From Methanosarcinaceae archaeon UBA470 (GTDB lineage Archaea; Halobacteriota; Methanosarcinia; Methanosarcinales; Methanosarcinaceae), in assembly GCA_002508425.1 (NCBI GenBank), contig DAKU01000102.1:6629-32006 (forward strand): a stretch of DNA of 25,378 nt, given 5' to 3'. Under the pieces are notes generated by a model. The model made no database searches. It was not told the origin of the DNA and saw nothing but the letters and a program-made list of their open reading frames with translations. The translations under genes and the position numbers were made by a program. Shown here in pieces: positions 1 through 7,237 of the stretch (position 1 is its first letter; each line of letters starts with the position of its first letter).

Positions 1-377
1 TGGAAAGTTTCCCTTTTTCTGAAGGCATTATCTATACCTGAGCCATTATAAGATTGTGGAAGCAGCACCGATGAAGAGGAAGGTAATGGCTTTTCCTTTT
101 CCAGACCTTTCCTAGAGAGACCGGCATTCATGTCACGGTCTCTGGCTCTGGAACCTTCGGACTTTCCAGCCTCATAATTTTCCTTGACAGAATTACCTAT
201 GTCACCCTGAGATGCAAACTCGTAAAGTGAGGTAAACCTCTCTTTAACCCATCCGATCTCCGAATGTTTATGGTACCCTACCTCAAAACCCAGTTCATAG
301 GAACTCTTCGCGAGCGCCTGTTGTTGTCCTTCGGTGAGTTCTCTTTTACTTTCCTTTTTCTTAAAGATCTTGACCAT
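1..377 (-). CDS. Unrecognised protein, N-terminal part (runs off left edge), partner of KaiC-like ATPase
   Basis: This open frame begins at an ATG at 377 and continues without a stop for about 125 codons to the left edge, so only the N-terminal part is present. It lies 12 bases downstream of the stop codon of the KaiC-like ATPase on the same strand, which suggests one transcript. The visible protein starts with a lysine-rich stretch (MVKIFKKKESKREL), then a mixed helical segment with a Gly-Tyr-His core (LGFEVGYHKH, about residues 29-38), and then a polar, low-complexity Ser/Arg/Lys-rich part after residue 70. There is no signal peptide or membrane segment in the visible part. The Shine-Dalgarno sequence is weak, and translation may depend on coupling to the upstream gene. 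I do not recognise the family. The call rests on the uninterrupted frame and the operon-like spacing. Confidence 0.7.
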   Translation of the reverse strand, partial: MVKIFKKKESKRELTEGQQQALAKSSYELGFEVGYHKHSEIGWVKERFTSLYEFASQGDIGNSVKENYEAGKSEGSRARDRDMNAGLSRKGLEKEKPLPSSSSVLLPQSYNGSGIDNAFRKRETF

Positions 378-389
378 TAGATCAATCCA

Positions 390-1133
390 TTATTCCAAAT
401 ATCCTTCGATCTTCAAACCCTTATCAGTGAACTGCACTGTGCGCATGTTACAATCATGCTTTGTTCCTCTCATTTTGATAATTTGTATAGCGCGGGTCAT
501 GTTCTTATCATAGAGGAAGTTATGCATGAAAATCACGCCATGCGCTGCAAACTGCTCTGTTGAATAAGCAGTTGGATCAGTTAGTTCTCCTATCAATATG
601 GTAGTACATCCAAGCTTCTTGAGGTTTCTTATGAACCTTGTCATTTCCTTTTCCTGCAAAGATAGGTCCTTTGTAGTAAAACGGATTGCAGATACAGAAT
701 CCAACACAAGCCTTTTTACACCATATTCTGCCACATAAGCAGCAATTTCCTTGAATACCATTGCAGGAGACGGAGCCTCGCTTTCAATTGAAGTTCTACT
801 GACCTCATATTGAGGAGATACAATCTCATTGAGTTCATCCATGTACCCATATTCCATCCTCGGACCCAGGTCTGCAAAAAGGAGTTTCCTCAGCTTTATG
901 AGTGGAATGACATTCATTGAATAATTGGACATATCGTCAATGATGTTCTGAGGACTTTCCAGTAAAGTCACATACAGACCTACTTCACCGAGTGCCGCTC
1001 CATGTGCAAGAAATTGGACACAGAATGTAGTTTTACCGCTACCTGGGGGACCACTTACAAGATAAACCCTCTCAGAAAGCAGCCCTCCCTGAACAAGTTC
1101 ATCAAAACCTTCAATTCCAGTTTGTATTCTCAT
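390..1133 (-). CDS. KaiC/RAD55-family single-domain RecA-like ATPase
   Basis: This 247-residue protein is a single RecA-fold ATPase of the archaeal KaiC-like (RAD55, COG0467) group. The N-terminus has the usual family opening (TGIEGFDELVQGG). The Walker A motif is GPPGSGKTT at residues 28-36 with K34. A glutamate follows strand 2 (LLES, E59), in the region of the KaiC catalytic glutamates, and the Walker B aspartate is D145 (RLVLDS). The length fits one KaiC domain, so this is not the double-domain clock protein. Members are usually placed in signal transduction or motility, but the role of this one cannot be read from sequence. The ATG at 1133 follows a GAGGAT Shine-Dalgarno-like stretch. 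The next gene on this strand starts 12 bases after its stop, and a SpoIIM-like gene diverges from the same promoter region. Confidence 0.88.
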   Translation of the reverse strand: MRIQTGIEGFDELVQGGLLSERVYLVSGPPGSGKTTFCVQFLAHGAALGEVGLYVTLLESPQNIIDDMSNYSMNVIPLIKLRKLLFADLGPRMEYGYMDELNEIVSPQYEVSRTSIESEAPSPAMVFKEIAAYVAEYGVKRLVLDSVSAIRFTTKDLSLQEKEMTRFIRNLKKLGCTTILIGELTDPTAYSTEQFAAHGVIFMHNFLYDKNMTRAIQIIKMRGTKHDCNMRTVQFTDKGLKIEGYLE

Positions 1134-1177
1134 CCTTAATCCTCATCTATGATGGAATATACTAATATAATAATAAA

Positions 1178-1189
1178 CTTATATATAAG
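1178..1189. promoter_or_regulatory. Palindromic TATA box between divergent genes
   Basis: CTTATATATAAG is a perfect 12-base palindrome that fits the archaeal TATA consensus on both strands. It is centred about 45 bases from the ATG at 1229 and about 50 bases from the ATG at 1133. With initiation roughly 25 bases from the TATA centre, it would give leaders of about 20-26 bases in both directions. A second AT-rich stretch (TATTATTATATT on the minus strand, 1159-1173) could serve the ATPase gene instead. Confidence 0.5.
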
Positions 1190-1228
1190 ATGTGCGTCCA
1201 TAAAACTTATACAAGAAATTGAGAGATT

Positions 1229-2233
1229 ATGGAAAAGATAAATGAAAATAATTTTCATATCGGCAAGCAGGAGATCCGCTGGTCTGTAAAACTATTCATA
1301 ATAGCTGTGCTCATTTCATGCCTTTTAAGTATGCTTTTCTATTTCCTGAGCCTGGTATCATCATCCTCAGAATCTGTGGATATGGCTATAACCTCTACCA
1401 CTTCCATGGCCATGCAGAAAGTAGACTCTGTAGCAGAGCACTTGAACCTGATGTGGTCCATCTTCCTGTTCAATTCGCTTGCTGTCGTCACGACTTCAAT
1501 AGTACCTGGGCTATTGTCCTACATTCAAAATGTTTCTATCGCTGAGCTTAAGCTACGCGCACGGAACCAAAAATACACGACATTTTCAGTGAAACTAGAA
1601 AAAGTGTTCCAGTTTCTTATCTCACTCATAAAGGATATCCTCCAAAAACTAGATCCTGGAGTATCCAGACTAAGGGTTCAGGATAATTCTGAAAAAGAGG
1701 GTTCTATCTGGAAGTGCGCAAACTACAATAAAGAAAATTTCAGACTATTGGCTTACGTGATTCCATATCTCATTCCTATTATTACACTAACAATGAATGG
1801 GATGCTGCTTGGAATAACAGTCTCCTTCTTTGTTTTTAACGGTGCCATATCTTTCTATGACTTCGCAGGATTACAGGGAATTGTACCTGGAATACTCTTT
1901 TCTATAGCATATTTCCTAGCTTTTATCCTGCCTCATGGGATAATAGAGCTACCTGTCATAATAATAGCTGCTGCAATTGGATACAGGTTTGCCAGAGTGT
2001 ATTCAGGCAAGATATTGGAAGATAACCTGCTATTAGGTGATGAAGTAGAAAAACTTGAAAGAGACCTGATGATTATAAATGACATTGCTGCAGCATATAT
2101 CAGATCTCGTTATCTGTGGACCATGGTAAGCATCATGATAGTCTTCCTATGGGCAGCTGCCCACATAGAAGCAAACATCACACCCACCATAGCCCAAGAA
2201 GTAGCAAATTTTCTCGTATCTTTGCTGATCTAA
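1229..2233 (+). CDS. SpoIIM (DUF95)-family multi-pass membrane protein
   Basis: This 334-residue integral membrane protein has hydrophobic segments near residues 22-42, 77-99, 175-200, 218-262 (probably two) and 297-317. The diagnostic part is in the fourth region, where PHGIIELPVIIIAAAIGYR matches the PHG-x-x-E-x-P signature of stage II sporulation protein M-like proteins (DUF95). In archaea these are membrane proteins of unknown function unrelated to sporulation. A soluble, charged loop at about residues 100-165 separates the N-terminal hairpin from the SpoIIM core, making the protein longer than the roughly 200 residues of a simple DUF95 protein. There is no strong Shine-Dalgarno site before the ATG, and the TATA box lies about 45 bases upstream. 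The gene ends 8 bases from the convergent stop of the methionine synthase-like gene. The family call is good; the function is unknown. Confidence 0.8.
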   Translation: MEKINENNFHIGKQEIRWSVKLFIIAVLISCLLSMLFYFLSLVSSSSESVDMAITSTTSMAMQKVDSVAEHLNLMWSIFLFNSLAVVTTSIVPGLLSYIQNVSIAELKLRARNQKYTTFSVKLEKVFQFLISLIKDILQKLDPGVSRLRVQDNSEKEGSIWKCANYNKENFRLLAYVIPYLIPIITLTMNGMLLGITVSFFVFNGAISFYDFAGLQGIVPGILFSIAYFLAFILPHGIIELPVIIIAAAIGYRFARVYSGKILEDNLLLGDEVEKLERDLMIINDIAAAYIRSRYLWTMVSIMIVFLWAAAHIEANITPTIAQEVANFLVSLLI

Positions 2234-2241
2234 GCGCCAGA

Positions 2242-3270
2242 TCATATACTAGCGCTCTTTACACCTGCTGTCACATTTTGCAGTAACTGGAAAGCTATTT
2301 CCTGAGAGGGCCATGATCCCAGGCCACAGTCCGGACCTACATATTTTATCCGATCTCCAAATATAGAATAGGCTTTTTCAAATCTTTTCCTCATAACATC
2401 AGGAGTTTCAAGATCAGTGACGAGCTCTTTAAGACGAGCAGCATCTCTCCAGACATTCGTGTTATATTTGTCATTGAGCACAGAAACGAGATTTGAAATA
2501 TCGGTCCTCGCAACACCCACTCTTAAGAAAGAATCTGAATCTTCCAGTACTTTCTTGTCAATAAGATCCAGGTATGAGGGATGACCTGCCGATTCCACTC
2601 CTATCACATTGACCTGGGAAGTGGCACAAGCGATCTTATAGTGTAGGGGCGAATGCAAGTGGATCTGTACATCAATACCTTTTTTGTGAGTTGATTTTGA
2701 AGCAATTTTAAGAGCTTCTATTAAAGTATCGTCATCAAACATTACCTGTGGATTGATTCCAATGCTTGGCTCATCTATAGAAACTACACTTACATTCAGG
2801 TATCCTGAGTTCTCAACAGAGTTTTTTAGGAAACGGTCAACATTTTCTGCAAAAAGATACAGGATATCAGTATACTCTGTTCCACCAAATTCTCTCAGAT
2901 ACAATTCGAGAGGACCTGCAATACATATTCTGGTATTCGGTTTTCCACCATGGGATTGCATGTATTCATAAGCGGCTGGCTGTATAGCCTCTAACTCCAC
3001 TATCTTTGCATCTCTCTCTTTGACCTTGAAAGGCTCTTCCGTACTATCCGGGTCCTTGATTATAGAAAGGATTTGTTCAGTCATATCCTGGTATTGAGGA
3101 TAAGTAGGAGCTTCAACTCCCGCATCAATCTTCTGCTGGAATGCAGCATTGATCAGCGGGAATAGTTTTTCACGTTCATAATAGTTTGAGAATGCTTTTT
3201 GTATCCATTCCTTTGATACACCCGCTGGAAGTGGATAACTCCCGATATCATCAAGAATAACATTATTCAT
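2242..3270 (-). CDS. Core methionine synthase / MetE catalytic-domain homologue
   Basis: The protein resembles the C-terminal catalytic barrel of cobalamin-independent methionine synthase (MetE), as in the short archaeal 'core' enzymes that lack the N-terminal domain. These transfer a methyl group, usually from a methylated corrinoid, to homocysteine. Visible motifs, numbered from the chosen start, are DIGSYPLP (residues 8-15), IDEPSIG with D166, a likely zinc site at H204-L-H206, E226 and PDCGLGSW with C315. The standard MetE zinc set is His-x-Cys, Glu, Cys; here the first Cys position appears to be His. I place the start at the ATG at 3270, giving 342 residues beginning MNNVILDDIGSYP, because that is where similarity begins; the frame also reaches a TTG at 3294. 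UROD-type methyltransferases are a more distant alternative. Confidence 0.8.
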   Translation of the reverse strand: MNNVILDDIGSYPLPAGVSKEWIQKAFSNYYEREKLFPLINAAFQQKIDAGVEAPTYPQYQDMTEQILSIIKDPDSTEEPFKVKERDAKIVELEAIQPAAYEYMQSHGGKPNTRICIAGPLELYLREFGGTEYTDILYLFAENVDRFLKNSVENSGYLNVSVVSIDEPSIGINPQVMFDDDTLIEALKIASKSTHKKGIDVQIHLHSPLHYKIACATSQVNVIGVESAGHPSYLDLIDKKVLEDSDSFLRVGVARTDISNLVSVLNDKYNTNVWRDAARLKELVTDLETPDVMRKRFEKAYSIFGDRIKYVGPDCGLGSWPSQEIAFQLLQNVTAGVKSASI

Positions 3271-3355
3271 AATTAAGAATTGAAACATCAACAAGATATA
3301 AGTTTTGGAACAAAAAGAGTATAAAGAATTTAAATCGCTAAAAAGAGCAGGAGAA

Positions 3356-3676
3356 TCATTCCTGTCTTAATCTTCCCTTCTTAGCAACGTGTTCAACATA
3401 ATAATCTACACAGTTCTGTGAGTAATCTATAGAGATCTTGGACATATGAGCAACTATCTCACTTAATGGCCGCTCAACATGTACAGTGCGCTGGGGGATG
3501 CCGTATTTTTCATTATGCCTTGCTACGGTCTCAAGCATAATATTCTGCAATTGCAATACATCCAGCTTTTCCGAGGGAGAGAGTTTTTCGAAATCTTCCA
3601 ATATCTTCTGTATGCGGCCTTTCTCCTTTTCATCTACTTCTAATTCAGAAATGGGATGTCTAATGCGTTCCTCCAC
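3356..3676 (-). CDS. Small helical protein of unknown function
   Basis: This 106-residue protein begins at a GTG. A good Shine-Dalgarno site (GGTGAT) lies four bases upstream of that GTG, which fixes the start. The sequence is charged and mostly helical: a first half rich in Glu and Lys (residues 8-40, with LSPSEKLDVLQLQNIM at 32-47) and a second half ending in a basic tail. A single cysteine sits near residue 89. There are no membrane segments, no Cys/His metal motif and no P-loop. It lies 90 bases downstream of the symporter gene on the same strand, with a T-rich stretch between (T runs on the minus strand at 3730-3765), so it may be transcribed separately. I do not recognise the family. 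It is kept as real because of the clear ribosome site and even codon use. Confidence 0.7.
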   Translation of the reverse strand: MEERIRHPISELEVDEKEKGRIQKILEDFEKLSPSEKLDVLQLQNIMLETVARHNEKYGIPQRTVHVERPLSEIVAHMSKISIDYSQNCVDYYVEHVAKKGRLRQE

Positions 3677-3766
3677 GTTATCACCAATTTAATGTATACA
3701 TCATTGGTTAAAATACTTACGCATAAATTTAGTAAAAATTATAAAAACAAGAAGAGTTTAACAAAA

Positions 3767-5683
3767 TTAAGGAAGGGTGAGTAACACACCCATTCCCTTC
3801 AAAGTTTTTGAGACTTCACCGAATGATACAAACATTTCTTTACGGCTCTGATCAATATTTTCCACTCTTGGTTCACATGAGAACCAGATCTCTTTCTCAC
3901 TGGCTCCGCGGGTAACTGTAATGCAAGCAAGCATATCGGACTTAGTCAACCTGTACACTGAGTCTACACCTGCTGGGGTTACCCATTCATGGTATTTACC
4001 AGTGGCATCCTTAACGAATTTGTTCCAATTGACCGTAGCAGAAGCTTCCAGAATAAGGTGCAGATGAGCACGGTCACCTGTTATTTCTTCTGTCATGGCC
4101 TTAAGCATCTTCTTGTATTCTGGATCCGTCTCATCCACAACGATCTTTTCTTCCAGCTTCATAGCAGCTTCCTTGAAGAAAGGTGCAAGATTGACTGTGT
4201 CTGATGGTTTTGTGGCAAAGGAAACACCAAAGAAAGCTATACCGCTAAGGGCCATTCCCAATATAACCCCATGATTAGATAGCACTGGGTGTATAGAATC
4301 CAGATAAGCAGGAGCAAAAGCTGGAGTATTAGCAAGATCAACTATAGTAAGAGCTACCTGGGCAATGAAACCTACTATCAGACCTGCAAGAGCACCTTCC
4401 TTTGTAGCTCTCTTCCAATAAAGTCCTCCCATCAGCGGGAAGAAGTATGCAGCACTGGCAATAAAAGTAGCTATATGGATGGCATCAAGGATACCATCGA
4501 TGTAGAAAGACCCAATGGTCGCGCCTATGACTATTATTAGTACGCTCACCCTGTTGACTGCGAGCATCTCCTTCATGGTCGCATCGGGTTTTATGTACCT
4601 CTGATAAATATCTCGGGAGAGACATGACCCACCTGAAGTTGCAAAAGTGTCTGTAGAAGACATTGCAGCTGCAGCCAGACCCACACCTGCAAGACCTATG
4701 AGAAGAGGTGAGAAATGCTCAAAGATGTAAACAAGTAGTGCAGGTTCTGCCTGGGCCATTGCACCCATTCCAATCTCTGCGAAAGATGCAGAAATATCAG
4801 GATATACGTGATTTAGTCCGATAGCAATGATAGTACAAGCCACACCGAACACGAGGAATATAAGGAATGAACCCAAAATCATACCGTTTCTTGCTGATTT
4901 TTCATCTTTGGCAGCCCAGACTCTTTGCCAGGGATCCTGTTCTGTGATCCAGCCAGGAATAATGGCAAAGATAGCTACCATCACTGCAACTATGCCAACA
5001 CTGAATGGATTCCACCATCCTGCTGGTACATCAGAGAAAAGATCAGAGGAAGTTAGGGGGGAGGCCACATCAACAGAAGTGGCTGAACCAGTAATAGCTA
5101 TGACCATTCCCAGAGCGAAAGTTGCAAGGAATAGGAGCTGGATCACATCGGTCCATATAACAGCAGAAAGACCTCCAAGGGTAACATACACAGAAACAGC
5201 TAATGCCACGATGGCTGCAGCGTATACCGGGGGCAGCCCGAAAAAGATCTCAAGAACCATGGCAAAACCCTTTATGTCCGCCACTGCGAAAAGGATCATA
5301 ACAACAGCAATAATGAGAGCCACAGGACCTCTTATAGAACTGCTGTACCTCTGTTCGAGCAGCTCAGGCTGAGTGATGGCAGGGAGATGCTTTATTTTAC
5401 CTACTAACAATGCAATCAATAGCAGGGCAAGGATGTTGGGCGCCACGAAGCTCCAGATAGAACCCATACCCAGCAGCATATACAAACCAACTACTGCAAG
5501 AATACCGCCCGCAGTCATCCACGATGCAGCTGCTGAGCAGCCAATTGCTACGAAACTAATTCTACGTCCTGCAAGCCAGAAATCTGTAACAGATTTCTGT
5601 CTCTTTGTGAAATGCCAACCAATAGCGACCAGTATGATAATATAGGCCGCAAGCAACAACATAAACAGACCATATGAATCCAT
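3767..5683 (-). CDS. Sodium:solute symporter (SSS family) with extra C-terminal cytoplasmic domain
   Basis: This 638-residue protein is a sodium-coupled symporter of the SSS (PutP/PanF-like) family. It has about 13 hydrophobic segments between residues 5 and 500. Family signatures include WLAGRR (36-41), GGLSAVIWTDVIQ (170-182), a region around the Na+-site serines/threonines (MSSTDTFATSGGS, 361-373) and GGLYWKRATKEGA (429-441). The substrate cannot be assigned; amino acids, pantothenate or another carboxylate are all possible. After the last membrane segment a soluble tail of about 135 residues (502-638) follows, longer than in PutP-type proteins, with no motif I know. The ATG at 5683 is preceded by GAGGTAAT, and a likely TATA (AAATATAAG) lies about 60 bases upstream. 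There is no binding protein or catabolic enzyme next to it to hint at the substrate. Confidence 0.9.
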   Translation of the reverse strand: MDSYGLFMLLLAAYIIILVAIGWHFTKRQKSVTDFWLAGRRISFVAIGCSAAASWMTAGGILAVVGLYMLLGMGSIWSFVAPNILALLLIALLVGKIKHLPAITQPELLEQRYSSSIRGPVALIIAVVMILFAVADIKGFAMVLEIFFGLPPVYAAAIVALAVSVYVTLGGLSAVIWTDVIQLLFLATFALGMVIAITGSATSVDVASPLTSSDLFSDVPAGWWNPFSVGIVAVMVAIFAIIPGWITEQDPWQRVWAAKDEKSARNGMILGSFLIFLVFGVACTIIAIGLNHVYPDISASFAEIGMGAMAQAEPALLVYIFEHFSPLLIGLAGVGLAAAAMSSTDTFATSGGSCLSRDIYQRYIKPDATMKEMLAVNRVSVLIIVIGATIGSFYIDGILDAIHIATFIASAAYFFPLMGGLYWKRATKEGALAGLIVGFIAQVALTIVDLANTPAFAPAYLDSIHPVLSNHGVILGMALSGIAFFGVSFATKPSDTVNLAPFFKEAAMKLEEKIVVDETDPEYKKMLKAMTEEITGDRAHLHLILEASATVNWNKFVKDATGKYHEWVTPAGVDSVYRLTKSDMLACITVTRGASEKEIWFSCEPRVENIDQSRKEMFVSFGEVSKTLKGMGVLLTLP

Positions 5684-5920
5684 AATTATTACCTCGTTTT
5701 AATTTGTCTAGTATAATTTACTTATCTTTCTGATCTTTCCTTATATTTAACGTTTTATTGATTGATCAGAGGTTTATTGTAGGCATTTTTCTCTCGAGTT
5801 GTATTTAAATCTTTCAAAAAAATCCAGTTTATAACAACGCAAGTTTAGTTGATTTAACGGAGAACTATAGATTAATCTTTTAGATACTTCCTGATAAAGT
5901 TCTTCAATCCACATAACCCA

Positions 5921-5928
5921 ATATATAT
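5921..5928 (+). promoter_or_regulatory. TATA box of the nurA-herA unit
   Basis: ATATATAT preceded by CCCA lies about 29 bases upstream of the ATG at 5954. Initiation about 25 bases from the box centre falls at about 5950, so the transcript would be leaderless or nearly so. This fits the absence of a Shine-Dalgarno site before nurA and supports the ATG at 5954 over the TTG at 5945. The rest of the 5684-5953 gap is AT-rich, with no other gene or clear structure. Confidence 0.5.
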
Positions 5929-5953
5929 CTCTCATCAGTACTAATTGCATTAC

Positions 5954-7237
5954 ATGACCCTTGAACCGGTCCATATAAAAGCTATATCCGAACTTGCAGA
6001 CCGTATTGACAAATGTCTTAAACCCGGTGATTCGGAGAAAGATGAAACTGATGGTCTCATAGATATTCTGGAAAGGCTCAAGGAACTGAAATACGATGGA
6101 AAAGTTGTCCTCAAAGCCATTGGAAGACTCAGAAGAGGAAGAGTGGATATAGAAAAGATGTCGCAGAGCCAGGATCCTTTTCCTGTTACCTATTCATGTG
6201 ACAGTGGAAGCACAACCACACGATCCTTTGATAACGGCCTTTATGTGGATTTCTGTCACTCTGCCATGGCCTCCACACCTACTGACTTGGACTTACACAA
6301 CAAAAGGACAATAGTTGCTGCTACCTATTCCCCCGGTTACAGGGTACACATCGACACCACCGACGGTTGGGAAATGATCGATGGTGGAGCAAGCCGCCGC
6401 CAGATCATCCGAATAGAACCAGGCCTGCTTAGCAAACGTATTGAAAGGATAGTACATGATATAGCATTATATCTTTCAGAATCTGAACACATCCTGTGGT
6501 TGAAGGATGAACTTGACCCAAAAGGGTTTTTCATTATGGATGGGCCTATCTACCCCAAACATCTCATGTATTGGATGGTGGTAGAATCAGAAGGCGTGAA
6601 TCTTCTGTACGATCCTTATACAGAGCGCATCCTGCAAAACTACATCGATATAGTGGACTATCACATTGACAAGAAGCTACCTTTTATTGGTTTTGTGAAA
6701 AATCCAGAGGATATGCAGATAATGCAGACCTTGAGAAAGGAAGGAATGAAAGACCTACCCTGGGTAATGGATGCGCAGTTCTTCAAGAATGTGCTTTCTT
6801 CTCCACGCAATCTGGAAGAAAAAAATAGATACAATCGTTATATAACTTACACTAATTGGTTCATGCAGCCCAATCAGTTCTATGAAAGAATGCTTGGAAC
6901 CACATCACCCCTGGTCAAGGAAAAACTTAGGGCAAAGTACCCGCAGGAATACTATTCACTGACATTTTTCGTAGTTTACGTTCCTTCAAAGAACCTGCTC
7001 TTTAAAATAGAAGCTCCTTATGGGCTTACACAAGATGAAGAGATGAGGAATATCATCACAAGAAAGGTGCTTTATGATATTGCAGTAAGCGAAATACCGG
7101 GCACATTGAAGAAAGCAGACTCCATTGCAAAAATACAGGTATCGGAAAGAAAACAAATAATCAATAGATTCAGGTACTCTCGAGTGGATACCAGCTATAA
7201 CGAAATAAGATGGGGTGAATACGATGAGGATGGATAA
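5954..7237 (+). CDS. nurA: NurA-domain 5'-3' nuclease
   Basis: This 427-residue protein is a NurA nuclease, which works with the HerA translocase in DNA end resection and double-strand break repair in archaea. The first active-site region is CDSGSTTTRSF, with D83 equivalent to the invariant first aspartate of NurA. The second is FIMDGPIYPKH, with D196. The NurA domain spans most of the protein, and the C-terminal part (after about residue 340) carries a conserved-looking FFVVYVP stretch. The start is taken as the ATG at 5954 because the TATA position predicts a leaderless message; a TTG at 5945 would add three residues. herA begins inside its last codons (14-base overlap with the chosen herA start), which indicates translational coupling. 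No mre11 or rad50 gene is in the window, unlike the four-gene cluster of many thermophilic archaea. Confidence 0.9.
   Translation: MTLEPVHIKAISELADRIDKCLKPGDSEKDETDGLIDILERLKELKYDGKVVLKAIGRLRRGRVDIEKMSQSQDPFPVTYSCDSGSTTTRSFDNGLYVDFCHSAMASTPTDLDLHNKRTIVAATYSPGYRVHIDTTDGWEMIDGGASRRQIIRIEPGLLSKRIERIVHDIALYLSESEHILWLKDELDPKGFFIMDGPIYPKHLMYWMVVESEGVNLLYDPYTERILQNYIDIVDYHIDKKLPFIGFVKNPEDMQIMQTLRKEGMKDLPWVMDAQFFKNVLSSPRNLEEKNRYNRYITYTNWFMQPNQFYERMLGTTSPLVKEKLRAKYPQEYYSLTFFVVYVPSKNLLFKIEAPYGLTQDEEMRNIITRKVLYDIAVSEIPGTLKKADSIAKIQVSERKQIINRFRYSRVDTSYNEIRWGEYDEDG

Noticed and set aside
2233..2256. AGCGC/GCGCT repeat between the convergent SpoIIM-like and methionine synthase genes as a terminator
   Set aside because: The arms are five bases with a 14-base loop and no clear T-tract on the plus strand; too weak to list as a feature.
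4827..5645. Long plus-strand open frames opposite the symporter
   Set aside because: They are antisense shadows of a strongly coding membrane protein and have low-complexity Ala/Thr-rich translation without any domain.
5774..5974. Minus-strand 66-codon frame across the nurA promoter
   Set aside because: It overlaps the nurA TATA and start, has no ribosome site and no recognisable domain; it is probably chance.
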